Shown here piece by piece: positions 52,904 through 61,227 of a stretch of 64,000 bases of DNA. Every line of letters begins with the position of its first letter. The first letter of the stretch is position 1. Below the pieces are notes generated by a model. That model was given only the letters and a program-made list of their open reading frames with translations. It was not told where the DNA came from and did no database searches. Source of the stretch: Planctomycetes bacterium UBA7888 (GTDB lineage Bacteria > Planctomycetota > UBA1135); the NCBI GenBank assembly GCA_002500505.1, contig DLRM01000039.1, forward strand, positions 16,862-80,861, read 5' to 3'. The translations under genes and the position numbers were made by a program.

Positions 52904-54697
52904 CTAGCCCATGATTCGGGAAATATCTTGCATGGTGACAAAGAAAACTAATCCCAAAATGAGTAGTGCTCCCACCATATTAAAAGCACCTTGGGTGCGG
53001 CTGCTTAAAGGTTTTCCTCGGATTTTCTCAAGAATTACAAGAAGCATGTGTCCGCCGTCCAAAGCAGGGATGGGGAGGAGATTTAATACTCCTAAATGAA
53101 TGGAAATCATGGCCAAGAAGAAAAGGAGTGGGATGAACCCTTCGGAGGCAAAACTATGAGTGACTTGCCCAATTAAGATAATGCCCCCCATATTCTTTTT
53201 GGCAACCTTACCGCTGAACATTCCGGCAAGGGTGTTTTTGATTTCAATCACCATTCGTTGAGCTTCGGTAAGACCCATATGCAAGGCTTGAAGAAGACTG
53301 GAACTTTTTACTGTTACGCGCCAGGACCGGAAGCCAAATCCATAGCTTAAATTTGGGCCAGGAGCAGGCTGGACCCGAATCGTAATGGGGTTTGGAGCGT
53401 TATTGCGTGCGACTAAAAATTCCAATGGCTCCTCCAGGTCTTGCTGAACCCGTCTGGAAAGCTGGTTGATATCGGAAAGGGGCTCCCCGTTAAGACGGAG
53501 GAGAATATCGTGGTCTTGGAGACCAGCTTTGGCAGCAGCGCCATTCGGAATGACCGCAACCCGAAAACTATCCCCTTCGGTCAGCCAAAGGTTGGCTAGG
53601 AGGTCGGCTGCAGAAACCTCGGCGACTCCCTTAGTTTTATTGCTGACTCCATCTCGAAGGAAAGTGGTTTCAGGGAAGCCGCGATTTTGAATACAGAGGG
53701 TGGCGAGGTCGTCTAACCGTTGAATGGGTTGTCCGTTGGCTTCCAGTAAGACGTCTCCCTTCTGAAAGGGGAGAGTGGGAAACAAATGGTTCTCCTCAAC
53801 AACGACGGCAGCTTGCCGGACCCCAACTTGTAAAGGGCCTTCTTCAGAAGCTTCAGGTAGGGGTAAGGTGGTGGTCCCTATCTCGGGGGCATTTGGATTA
53901 TCTCGCCACCAATTCAGGCTGAGAGGTTTTCTGTAAAGGGATGTGTCCTGAAGAAGAAGCCGAGCTTCTTGAGGAGAGGAAACCGAAACTCCATTAACAC
54001 CAGTTAACTGATCGCCACTTTGAAGGCCGGCTTTAGAAGCAAGGGAATCCGGAAGGACTTCCAGAATGAGCTTGGGGTCCATGATTGCAGGCCCTACACC
54101 TACTCGCTTAAAGCCAGAGTCCTCATTGAATTCTGGCTCTATGGTGAACCAGCGGGATTCGGTTTCTCCAACTCTGGGAGCAATCTCAATTTGGATTTCA
54201 GACTCTTCACTTAGAGCAACTGCTGCGAAAAAATTCCGAAACCCATGCATGGGGTCTTCGCCCACATGGAGGAGTTGGTCACCTTCTTGAATCCCTGCTT
54301 TCCAAGCGGGGCTACCTTGCTCAACAACACCTACGACAGGGGCTTCGAAGGGAACTCCCAAGCGGAAAAGAATGGGGATTAGGATGAGGGCGAAAAGAAA
54401 GTTCATTAAAATCCCGCCCGAAAAAATGAGGAAGCGTTGCCCCGCAGAAGCTGCGCCAAGTTCACCTTTCCTTGGGGGGCGATTTTGTTCTTCGCCCGAC
54501 ATGCGAACATAGCCGCCTAATGGAAGAAGCGAAATCCGGTAGTCGGTTTCTGCGCCTCTCCAGCCAAAGAGGCGAGGTCCAAAGCCCAAAGAGAAAACTT
54601 CTACACGGACGCCTGCGCGGCGAGCGGCAAAGAAATGCCCTGCCTCGTGGACGAATAAAATGAGACCGATTCCGAGAATCGTAAGGATAGTTGCCAT
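52904..54697 (-). CDS. rseP: Site-2 protease RseP family with extra PDZ domains
   Basis: Intramembrane zinc metalloprotease, 597 residues against about 450 in E. coli. The active site HEAGH is at residues 17-21 in TM1; GFGPRLFGW and LPLGGYVRM follow; the third zinc ligand is in LNLLPIPALDGGH near the C-terminus. Between the first and last TM pairs I see four PDZ-like units with a GxxKAG(I/L)xxGD(Q/I)L pattern, for example GSPAWKAGIQEGDQLL, DSLASKAGLQSGDQLT, a weaker one with PFQKGDVLLEANG, and NGAAAKAGLQDHDILL. It probably cleaves anti-sigma factors or signal-peptide remnants; the one-TM protein at 47403 is a conceivable substrate. It follows dxr by 3 bases. Confidence 0.92.
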   Translation of the reverse strand: MATILTILGIGLILFVHEAGHFFAARRAGVRVEVFSLGFGPRLFGWRGAETDYRISLLPLGGYVRMSGEEQNRPPRKGELGAASAGQRFLIFSGGILMNFLFALILIPILFRLGVPFEAPVVGVVEQGSPAWKAGIQEGDQLLHVGEDPMHGFRNFFAAVALSEESEIQIEIAPRVGETESRWFTIEPEFNEDSGFKRVGVGPAIMDPKLILEVLPDSLASKAGLQSGDQLTGVNGVSVSSPQEARLLLQDTSLYRKPLSLNWWRDNPNAPEIGTTTLPLPEASEEGPLQVGVRQAAVVVEENHLFPTLPFQKGDVLLEANGQPIQRLDDLATLCIQNRGFPETTFLRDGVSNKTKGVAEVSAADLLANLWLTEGDSFRVAVIPNGAAAKAGLQDHDILLRLNGEPLSDINQLSRRVQQDLEEPLEFLVARNNAPNPITIRVQPAPGPNLSYGFGFRSWRVTVKSSSLLQALHMGLTEAQRMVIEIKNTLAGMFSGKVAKKNMGGIILIGQVTHSFASEGFIPLLFFLAMISIHLGVLNLLPIPALDGGHMLLVILEKIRGKPLSSRTQGAFNMVGALLILGLVFFVTMQDISRIMG

Positions 54698-54700
54698 GTA

Positions 54701-55825
54701 TTAGGTTGGAGCTAGGCCAATGTATTCGGATGCAAGCGCCCTGGCGTTGGAGTCGGCTTCCAAGATTTGGTCAAGAGTTTGGGCGGGTTTGTCCCCGATG
54801 CACTTTAGGACAGCGTCTGTAATGCGAGTGATTTCAAGAAAGGGGAGTCCGTGATGAAGAAAGGCTTGAACAGTAACTTCGTCAGCGGCATTGAGGATTG
54901 CGCCAGCCGCACCTCCCATTTGAGCGGCTTTTTGCCCTAATTGAACGGCTGGAAAGCGTTGGTGGTCAACGGAATCAAATTCGAGTCTCTTGAAAAGGTC
55001 GATATCGAAGCCCTGCAGAGGGGAGTCCACTCTATGGGGATGAGACAAAGCCCATTGAATAGGGAACTTCATGTCCGGGGGGCCCATTTGCGCGAGGATA
55101 GAACCATCCACAAACTCAACCATAGAGTGCACGACGGATTGCCGATGGATTAAGACTTCAATCGAACTAGCAGAAACACCGAAAAGGTGTTGCGCTTCAA
55201 TAATCTCTAAAGCCTTGTTCATCATGGTGGCGGAATCCACCGTAATTCGAGGCCCCATGTTCCAGTTCGGGTGCGCTAGAGTTTGCTCAGGGGTTGCCTT
55301 CTCCATTTCGGCCAAAGAGAAATCTCGAAGGGCACCGCCGGAGGCCGTGAGGTATAGCTTGCGGATTGCGTTTGGAGGAGAGCCCTGCAAGCACTGTGCA
55401 ATCGCTGAGTGCTCTGAGTCCACGGGGAGGATTTGAGCATTGTTTCTGGTGGCGATTTCCATCAGGAGGGCTCCTCCGCAAACGAGGGATTCCTTGTTGG
55501 CTAAGGCAAGATCTTTCCCAGCCTGAAGAACGGCATGACTAAATGGCAATCCGGCTGCGCCGACTACTGCATTGAGGCAAATGTCATAGCGGTCCGAATT
55601 GAGGAGAAAGTCAAGTAGGGAGTCATGCTGGCTCTCCTGGTTGGTCAAGAATCCTGCAGCATCCGGGTAGTTGGCCAGAATATTGGAGAGTCCCGTCGCA
55701 TCTTGGTGAGCAGAAAGCCCGACTACCCGAAGAGGAGCGCCAGTCTCAGTCAGGATTTCAAGAGTTTGGACCCCGACAGTGCCTGTCGCTCCCAAAACGA
55801 CTAAACGGCGGGGGGACGAGTTCAT
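54701..55825 (-). CDS. dxr: 1-deoxy-D-xylulose 5-phosphate reductoisomerase
   Basis: NADPH-dependent step of the MEP isoprenoid pathway. The 374-residue protein starts with the dinucleotide fold VVLGATGTVGVQTLE, then VDSEHSAIAQCL, TASGGALRD, the long signature HPNWNMGPRITVDSATMMNK, and EVLIHRQSVVHSMVEF. The usual TASGGPFR is TASGGALR here. It is the first gene of dxr-rseP-ubiA, the common bacterial dxr-rseP pairing. Confidence 0.96.
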   Translation of the reverse strand: MNSSPRRLVVLGATGTVGVQTLEILTETGAPLRVVGLSAHQDATGLSNILANYPDAAGFLTNQESQHDSLLDFLLNSDRYDICLNAVVGAAGLPFSHAVLQAGKDLALANKESLVCGGALLMEIATRNNAQILPVDSEHSAIAQCLQGSPPNAIRKLYLTASGGALRDFSLAEMEKATPEQTLAHPNWNMGPRITVDSATMMNKALEIIEAQHLFGVSASSIEVLIHRQSVVHSMVEFVDGSILAQMGPPDMKFPIQWALSHPHRVDSPLQGFDIDLFKRLEFDSVDHQRFPAVQLGQKAAQMGGAAGAILNAADEVTVQAFLHHGLPFLEITRITDAVLKCIGDKPAQTLDQILEADSNARALASEYIGLAPT

Positions 55826-55887
55826 GAAAGTAAGAATACGGGGTTCGGTGTTTCCGGCAAAAGGGGACGCTCTATTAGAATTAAGGT

Positions 55888-56937
55888 ATGAGTAGCCAGC
55901 CCTCCAGCCAACCCCTGTCCTATCGAGATGCCGGGGTCAATATTGACGCCGCTGAGGATGCTTTGGACCGTGTAAAGCCTGCCATTCGAGCTACATTTAA
56001 TTCCAGAGTTTTGGCTGACGTAGGTTCCTTCGGTGGCTTGTTCCGCGCGGACGGCCTAGGTCAGGAGCCCGTTTTGGTTGCGACTGCTGACGGGGTTGGA
56101 ACAAAAGTTCGGATTGCTGCCTCGGTTGGTCAATTTGGCTCAGTTGGAAAATGCCTTGTTCAGCACTGTATTAATGATGCTCTAGTACAAGGTGCGGAAC
56201 CCCTGTTTTTCCTTGACTATGTTGGCGTTGGAAAGCTCATCCCGGAAAATGTTGCGGCAGTTTTGGAAGGGCTTGCGAACGCCTGTGCGGAGAACGGATT
56301 GGTTTTGCTTGGAGGTGAAACTGCGGAGATGCCTGGAGTTTATCCAGAAGGCGAGTTCGATTTAGTAGGAACCTTGGTGGGTGTTGTCGAGCGAGAGCAC
56401 ATCTAGGATGGAAGTCGGGTGCAGGAAGGAGATGTCCTGATTGGTCTTCCCTCAAATGGTCTTCACACCAACGGGTACTCTTTGGCCCGTCGAATTATCT
56501 TGGAGCGGATGCAACTGGATTGGACCGACCCTTTCCCTGGCGAAGAGGGAGAGACTGTGGCCGATGTGATGCTTCGAAATCACTTGAGCTATCTCAGCAC
56601 GGTGAAGCCTTTTCTGAAAGAACCCTATCTTCACGCCATGGCTCATATCACGGGTGGCGGTCTTGCCGGAAATCTCCCGCGAACCTTGGGCGGGTTTGGC
56701 GCAAAGGTGCGCCGTTCTTCGGTGCCATCACTCAACGTTTTTGAACAATTGGTTTCTGCCGGTGAAGTTGAAGCGGACGAGGCGTGGCGCGCCTTCAATA
56801 TGGGGGTTGGTTTTGTCTTGGCAGTGAACGAAGCCTCGGTGGATGAAGCCATGTCTCATCTGAAGGCTTCGGGTGCCGAAGCTTTCTTGCTCGGGGAAGT
56901 CTCTGAAGCAGTGGAGGGTGTTTCTTGGCTCGATTAG
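55888..56937 (+). pseudogene. purM: purM (AIR synthase) interrupted by an in-frame amber codon
   Basis: Phosphoribosylformylglycinamidine cyclo-ligase forms AIR in purine synthesis. The full frame would be 349 residues, normal length, but codon 173 (56404-56406) is TAG. Before it are YRDAGVNIDAAE, VATADGVGTKVRIA, HCINDALVQGAEPLFF and GGETAEMPGVY. After it, in the same frame and with no missing residue, come DGSRVQEGDVLIGLPSNG, LHTNGYSLARR and HITGGGLAGNLPR. The stop falls at the middle of VEREHI-x-DGSRV, where homologues have Ile or Leu; TTG to TAG is one base. The same gene also ends with TAG, so amber is a normal stop here. Both halves look under selection, so this is a very recent mutation, a sequence error, or readthrough. 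The frame 56419-56937 could restart from the GTG at 56419. The next gene starts inside its 3' end. Confidence 0.9.
56404..56406 (+). other. In-frame TAG codon inside purM
   Basis: The amber codon at position 173 of the purM frame. The surrounding bases read CACATCTAGGATGGAAG. No selenocysteine-type or pyrrolysine-type hairpin was evident directly downstream, and the residue expected here is hydrophobic (Ile/Leu). Confidence 0.9.
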
Positions 56938-57458
56938 CCTTCTGCTGTCTCCTACTCTCCCTTGGAGATTATCAAGAACCTGTGGGCGGTAGTTCTTCTG
57001 AGCAAAACCCAAACCTTGTGCAAGTTCAAGAAAGCCTTGCCTCTCCCGACCTTGATGACGATTTGTGGCGCATTCGGCTTTGGAACTCTCTTCGGCGTTT
57101 AGAGCACAATCCTTCTCCTTTGATTTCCCGAGCGTGGGAGATTCTTTCTAAGTCCAACACTCCTGCTGACCGTGCCAACTATTTGCTTTATCTGAGGCGC
57201 CACAACCTGAAGGTGGACTGGCAAACCCCCTTGGAAAGTTCCGAGGTCGCGCTTGAGTGGGCCCTTTATTTATGGGGGAGCGGCGACAATCACCAATTGT
57301 CTCAGTTTCTACCAATAGCTTGCCAGCAGTTTTCAGAAGATACCCGCTTGGCGGATAATTTACTTTGGTTTGAATTTAGGCCACCGAGTCAGGTCCCTTT
57401 GGAGGAGAGCCCTCGCGAGATGGCTCTTTCGATTTTAACGAGAAGGGGATTCCGTTGA
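56925..57458 (+). CDS. Secreted protein of unknown function
   Basis: A 177-residue protein, not recognised. It starts with TTG inside the end of purM; the N-terminus ARLAFCCLLLSLG is a short signal-like stretch. The rest is mostly helical with paired helices (LWRIRLWNSLRRLEHN, TPADRANYLLYLRRHN, EVALEWALYLWG), weakly HEAT/TPR-like. It overlaps the next gene by TTGA. It appears to be part of the purM-to-61144 transcription unit. Confidence 0.6.
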   Translation: MARLAFCCLLLSLGDYQEPVGGSSSEQNPNLVQVQESLASPDLDDDLWRIRLWNSLRRLEHNPSPLISRAWEILSKSNTPADRANYLLYLRRHNLKVDWQTPLESSEVALEWALYLWGSGDNHQLSQFLPIACQQFSEDTRLADNLLWFEFRPPSQVPLEESPREMALSILTRRGFR

Positions 57459-58519
57459 TTTCTGTGATTCTTCTTTCTGGTCTTTCTCTATGCCTTCAAT
57501 TGCCTGGTGAGACTTCTTTCCAATCGGACCAAGTTCTCACTGAGCTCGTTTCGGATTGGGTGCAAGCAAGAATCGACAAAGACCCTAAGAAGCAAGAGCA
57601 TGCAATTGTTCAACTTGAAGAAACCCTCCGAGCGAAAGAAATAGATCTTTCGGATATTCACTACTGGGAGGGAGTCTTTCAGAATGCCATCCCATACCCG
57701 GCACATCCTGAAGGGGGAACCCAGCGTAGCCAATGGCGCGATTTTGAAAAACCTATCGCATACCGAGTTCCAACCCAACATGCTGGAAACCAAAACCTAA
57801 GGCCTCTCATGCTCGTTTGCGGTGTTGGAGAAGGAGGCCTTCTGCTTCAGAAAATCCCGAACGAGATTGCCGAAAAGGCTTTCTTGGTTGCTGTTGGACT
57901 GGAGAACTTACAGGAAGCTTCTTTGTCTAGTGAGACTCGACAACATTTCCTCGGCAGTCTTGCCTTTGCAGTTCAGAGTTTCCCTGTGGACAGGAATCAG
58001 GTCTGGCTTTTGGGTCTTCCTGAAGTTCAGAATGAAACCCGTTTGCTCTCGAGCTATTTCCCTCACCTCTTTTCGCAAGTTGAAGTTCTCCCATTGCCTC
58101 AAGGGGAAGGCTTATCTGCTTCAAGCTTTCTCAACTCGGCGCCACGCAATCCTTATCCACTAGAGTTTTTTGCAGAATTTTTAATCCCTTCTGCTGGCCG
58201 GAATTTCTGGGTACAAGCTCGGCAGTTTGATCTTCCCGACCCGGTCCGGGGCCCCTCGTCCTTGAGAGTTAAAGTCAACCGAGAGTCGAATACTATTCAT
58301 TTGAACGCAGACAGGGTTTATCGAGTCGACCTTTTTTTGAATGACGCAATTGTGGACCTAGGTCGCCCGATTACGATATTTAGAAATGGTGCACCCTCTC
58401 GCTTCTTGCCGGCCCGAAGTTTGCCAGTGATGCTGGAAAATTTCGCGACAAACCTTGACGCTCAAGCTCTATTCCCCACAGTAATTCATGGGATTGATAT
58501 TCCGAGGCAGGCACCATGA
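57455..58519 (+). CDS. Secreted protein, possibly alpha/beta-hydrolase-like
   Basis: A 354-residue protein, function not recognised. The TTG start overlaps the upstream stop (TTGA); VILLSGLSLCLQLPG is a signal peptide. The middle (about 120-240) alternates strands and helices, with LRPLMLVCGVGEGG, FLVAVGLEN and QVWLLGLPEV, in the manner of an alpha/beta hydrolase, but no GxSxG nucleophile elbow is visible. The C-terminal segment, from LRVKVNRESNTIHLN through VYRVDLFLNDAIVDLGRPITIF, resembles the beta-rich tail of planctomycetal esterase-like proteins I have seen; this is inference. Coupled to the next gene by ATGA. Confidence 0.55.
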   Translation: MISVILLSGLSLCLQLPGETSFQSDQVLTELVSDWVQARIDKDPKKQEHAIVQLEETLRAKEIDLSDIHYWEGVFQNAIPYPAHPEGGTQRSQWRDFEKPIAYRVPTQHAGNQNLRPLMLVCGVGEGGLLLQKIPNEIAEKAFLVAVGLENLQEASLSSETRQHFLGSLAFAVQSFPVDRNQVWLLGLPEVQNETRLLSSYFPHLFSQVEVLPLPQGEGLSASSFLNSAPRNPYPLEFFAEFLIPSAGRNFWVQARQFDLPDPVRGPSSLRVKVNRESNTIHLNADRVYRVDLFLNDAIVDLGRPITIFRNGAPSRFLPARSLPVMLENFATNLDAQALFPTVIHGIDIPRQAP

Positions 58520-60048
58520 TTCTCTTCGCAGCTTTCCTTGCTGGTTTTTCTGCTCTGGCCATCGAAGTTTTAGGGGTTCACTTCGTCGCCCCTTGGTTTG
58601 GAGCTTCTTCCCTTGTTTGGTCAAACCAGATCGGGGTCATTCTTTTTGCGATGGCATTAGGGGCCGCGATTGGTGGGCGTGTCGCCAAGAAACATTCCAA
58701 CCCTGCTCTTGCTTCGGGGCTTGTTCTTTTTGTCTCTGGCTTGCTCCTTGCCTTTAGCGCTTTCTTTTTGCCACTCTTTGCCGATTGGTTCTTGCCGGAT
58801 GCCCTCCGATTAGACGAGGCTGCAACTCTTTTCTTGGGTGGATCCTTGACGAGCGCTTTGTTTTTCTTTGCTCCTCCTGTTTTTATGTTGGCCATGGTTG
58901 CTCCTCTTTTAGTTGAGCTACGAAGCGTCGAGCGGGGGGCTGGGCGGGCTGCGGGGGAAATATCTGCCATGGGAACCGTAGGTTCCTTGTTGGGCGTTTT
59001 TGGGACAACCTTTCTAGGCATTCCCGTCCTTGGCGTTCGTCATTCCCTTTTTGGGATTGCTTTTCTTCTAGTCTTGGTTGGCTTACTTCTCTGGCGGACA
59101 AAACCTTCCATTTCGAAGTTCACTCCCGTTTTGATTCTTTTTCTGTTTTGGACTCCGGACTTGTCGGTTTCGGCAAACTTGCCACCTGGTAACCCTGTTG
59201 TGGAACAGGTGGCTGATACGCCGTACCAACGCCTTCGTACTCTTCGGTTTGATGATGGGACTTGGTGGCTCCAGATGAATGAAGGAGTCGATTCTTTCCA
59301 ATCCATCCACAAACCTGACTCTACTTGGCCAGGCTCCTACTACGACCTTTTCGTCCTCGCACCGATTTATGCGATGGAGGGAAGGGATGGAAGTGCCCCA
59401 TTTCAGTTCTGGACTTTAGGGCACGGTGCCGGCTCAGCAATGGAGCCTTTGCTTGCTGGAATAGGCACCCAGGATTGGTCTGCCGTTGGTGTGGAGCTTG
59501 ACCCGAAGGTTCTTGAATTGTCACCCAAATCAAAGTGGGGGAGTCGCCTGCAGTTAGTGGCCGGAGACGCACGTAGTTTGTTGCGATACGCTCCGAAGAA
59601 TTTGGACCTTGTCTTGCTGGATGCCTACTCCAGACAATTTGAGATCCCGCTCCATTTGGCAACACAAGAATTTTTTAGTGAGGTTTACGGTCACCTTTCT
59701 GACGGCGGTATTTTTGTTGCCAACTTAAGTTCTTCAACGCTGGAAGAACCTAACCAGTCATGGTTGCATGCTTTGTTGTCCGGGGTACGCCATTCTTTTG
59801 AGGACATTCGTCTCCATCGTGTTCCCTTCAGTCGGAATGTGGTCCTTTTCGCCCGAAAAGGAAGGCCTCTTCCCGAATTAGAAACCTTAGTTCGCTTGTT
59901 GCCCTCTGGCGTGCCCGTTGAAGTTGGAGCTGCCTGCCTGCCGAGCCAAGTCGTCGAACAAGTTCCCGAAATCTCCCCCTTGAGAGATTATTTGAATCCA
60001 CTGGCTCTTTGGCAAGCATCTGAGTGGCTCGGAGGAGGTAGGCCATGA
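58516..60048 (+). CDS. Membrane-fused spermidine-synthase-like protein
   Basis: A 510-residue protein: about seven TM helices (residues 1-220; it opens ILFAAFLAGFSALAIEVLG, then GVILFAMALGAAIGGRVA), then a soluble SAM-methyltransferase-like spermidine synthase domain. The latter has LGHGAGSAMEPL (a changed GGGxG), VGVELDPKVLEL, VAGDARSLL and LDLVLLDAYSRQFEIP. The family is widespread and mostly uncharacterised; polyamine synthesis is not assured because the Gly-rich loop and the aspartate gatekeepers differ. Coupled by ATGA at both ends. Confidence 0.8.
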   Translation: MILFAAFLAGFSALAIEVLGVHFVAPWFGASSLVWSNQIGVILFAMALGAAIGGRVAKKHSNPALASGLVLFVSGLLLAFSAFFLPLFADWFLPDALRLDEAATLFLGGSLTSALFFFAPPVFMLAMVAPLLVELRSVERGAGRAAGEISAMGTVGSLLGVFGTTFLGIPVLGVRHSLFGIAFLLVLVGLLLWRTKPSISKFTPVLILFLFWTPDLSVSANLPPGNPVVEQVADTPYQRLRTLRFDDGTWWLQMNEGVDSFQSIHKPDSTWPGSYYDLFVLAPIYAMEGRDGSAPFQFWTLGHGAGSAMEPLLAGIGTQDWSAVGVELDPKVLELSPKSKWGSRLQLVAGDARSLLRYAPKNLDLVLLDAYSRQFEIPLHLATQEFFSEVYGHLSDGGIFVANLSSSTLEEPNQSWLHALLSGVRHSFEDIRLHRVPFSRNVVLFARKGRPLPELETLVRLLPSGVPVEVGAACLPSQVVEQVPEISPLRDYLNPLALWQASEWLGGGRP

Positions 60049-60527
60049 GTATCCTTCTTCCCTTCCTTCTTGCCTTTGCTATGCCACAGCAAGACGCGGC
60101 AGCTTTCCTAAAACAACATTTGGCTTTGGCGCCCACGAATGCAGAAGCGCAGGCCGTTCGCTTTCGCAGCGCCGCAATTGCCGGAGCTTATTCTGAAGCC
60201 AGGGAGGCAGCTCATGCTTTTTTGGAGCTTCGCCCAGGCGACCCAGTTGGAAAGCATTTCCTGATTTGGTTGGATTCCCGAAATCCAGCGAGTGGAGGAC
60301 TTGCTTTTCAGGAAGCGACATCTTGGCTTGCAGAGTACGGAGAAGATGCCCAAGGCGCTCAAGAGGTGATTCAGCTCCGCAACGATCTTCAAGTTTTTTT
60401 GCAGCAGGAAGAATTGCTTCAAAAGGCCGAGGCTAAAGCTAGAACTTTTCCAGCCCTAGGCCTCCTTTTCTTGGGCTTACTCGCCTGGGCGGGGAATCGT
60501 TTCGTCATGAGATCCTCCGGAGATTAA
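60045..60527 (+). CDS. Small TPR-like membrane protein
   Basis: A 160-residue protein. A signal-like N-terminus (SILLPFLLAFAMP) precedes paired helices of TPR type (AAAFLKQHLALAPTNAEAQA, YSEAREAAHAFLELRPGDP), a coiled stretch (about 115-138) and a C-terminal TM helix, FPALGLLFLGLLAWAGNRFV. Function unknown; possibly a cofactor of the upstream membrane protein, with which it overlaps. Its stop overlaps the next start by one base (TAATG). Confidence 0.65.
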   Translation: MSILLPFLLAFAMPQQDAAAFLKQHLALAPTNAEAQAVRFRSAAIAGAYSEAREAAHAFLELRPGDPVGKHFLIWLDSRNPASGGLAFQEATSWLAEYGEDAQGAQEVIQLRNDLQVFLQQEELLQKAEAKARTFPALGLLFLGLLAWAGNRFVMRSSGD

Positions 60528-61144
60528 TGTCTCCGAAAGCCCAATTGGCGGTTTATGCCTCGGATGGTCGTTGCGCCATTCTTCCACTTCCTCCTTTGGT
60601 GTGGGAGCAGCTGTTGGCGGTCTCCTTGGAGGCATCTAAGCAGGCCCAATTGGAATGGGAAAAACTTGGTATGACTAGCCATTCCACGTTACTCGCCTTA
60701 ATCCCTGAAGAGCTCGCTAAGCCCTTGTCGGTTAGCTTGCGGAAAGGCAGGCGATTCACTTCTTCCTCCACTCTTCAGATAGAAATACCGGCTATGAATC
60801 CAGAGGGATATGCCGAAGATTTCCTCAGGCAGTTGAAGAGCACCTCCTTCGATCAAGAGAGGCCTCTGCAGGCAGATAGCGAAAATGAGCCCTTTGGTTT
60901 TGATGGCAAGCTTAATGAGACCGAGGATTTTCCTTCGATGTCTGCGAGAGCCGATGATGGACTTATTCCTGAGGACCTTGCCTGGATGATGGTTGGGGAT
61001 TGGCTGGATTCTCCAAAATATGGAAAGGCCAAAATTCTTCGAGTAGAGGAGGGAGGTTTAATCTTTCTTCAACTCGAATCGGGCGAGGAGCGAGTTTTTA
61101 GGCCGGAAGAGATTCTTTCGGAGTTTCGATTTCTTCCCTCCTAG
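60527..61144 (+). CDS. Soluble protein of unknown function
   Basis: A 205-residue protein without signal peptide or TM helix, not recognised. The N-terminal half is alpha/beta (QLAVYASDGRCAILPLPP), the middle is acidic and probably flexible (about 110-145), and the C-terminal 55 residues form a small beta barrel: MVGDWLDSPKYGKAKILRVEEGG then LQLESGEERVFRPEEIL. That pattern is reminiscent of a KOW/Tudor-like or CarD-type barrel. Last gene before a strong terminator. Confidence 0.6.
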   Translation: MSPKAQLAVYASDGRCAILPLPPLVWEQLLAVSLEASKQAQLEWEKLGMTSHSTLLALIPEELAKPLSVSLRKGRRFTSSSTLQIEIPAMNPEGYAEDFLRQLKSTSFDQERPLQADSENEPFGFDGKLNETEDFPSMSARADDGLIPEDLAWMMVGDWLDSPKYGKAKILRVEEGGLIFLQLESGEERVFRPEEILSEFRFLPS

Positions 61145-61169
61145 CGCCTGTAAAAAGGGCTTTACAAAA

Positions 61170-61205
61170 AAAGGAGGGGAGTCCAATAACGGACTTCCCT
61201 CCTTT
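61170..61205. terminator. Bidirectional Rho-independent terminator
   Basis: A 15-bp stem (AAAGGAGGGGAGTCC with GGACTTCCCTCCTTT, one G-U pair) around a 6-base loop AATAAC. On the minus strand the stem is followed by seven Ts, ideal for the HEAT gene ending at 61228. On the plus strand there are three Ts after the stem, serving the unit ending at 61144. Confidence 0.92.
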
Positions 61206-61227
61206 GCCGATTCCTAGGGGATACTGT

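Noticed and set aside
55888..56937. Genome-wide reassignment of TAG to an amino acid
   Set aside because: Several intact genes end in TAG at the family-typical C-terminus (UbiD gene, purM itself, HlyD adaptor), so TAG is a working stop.
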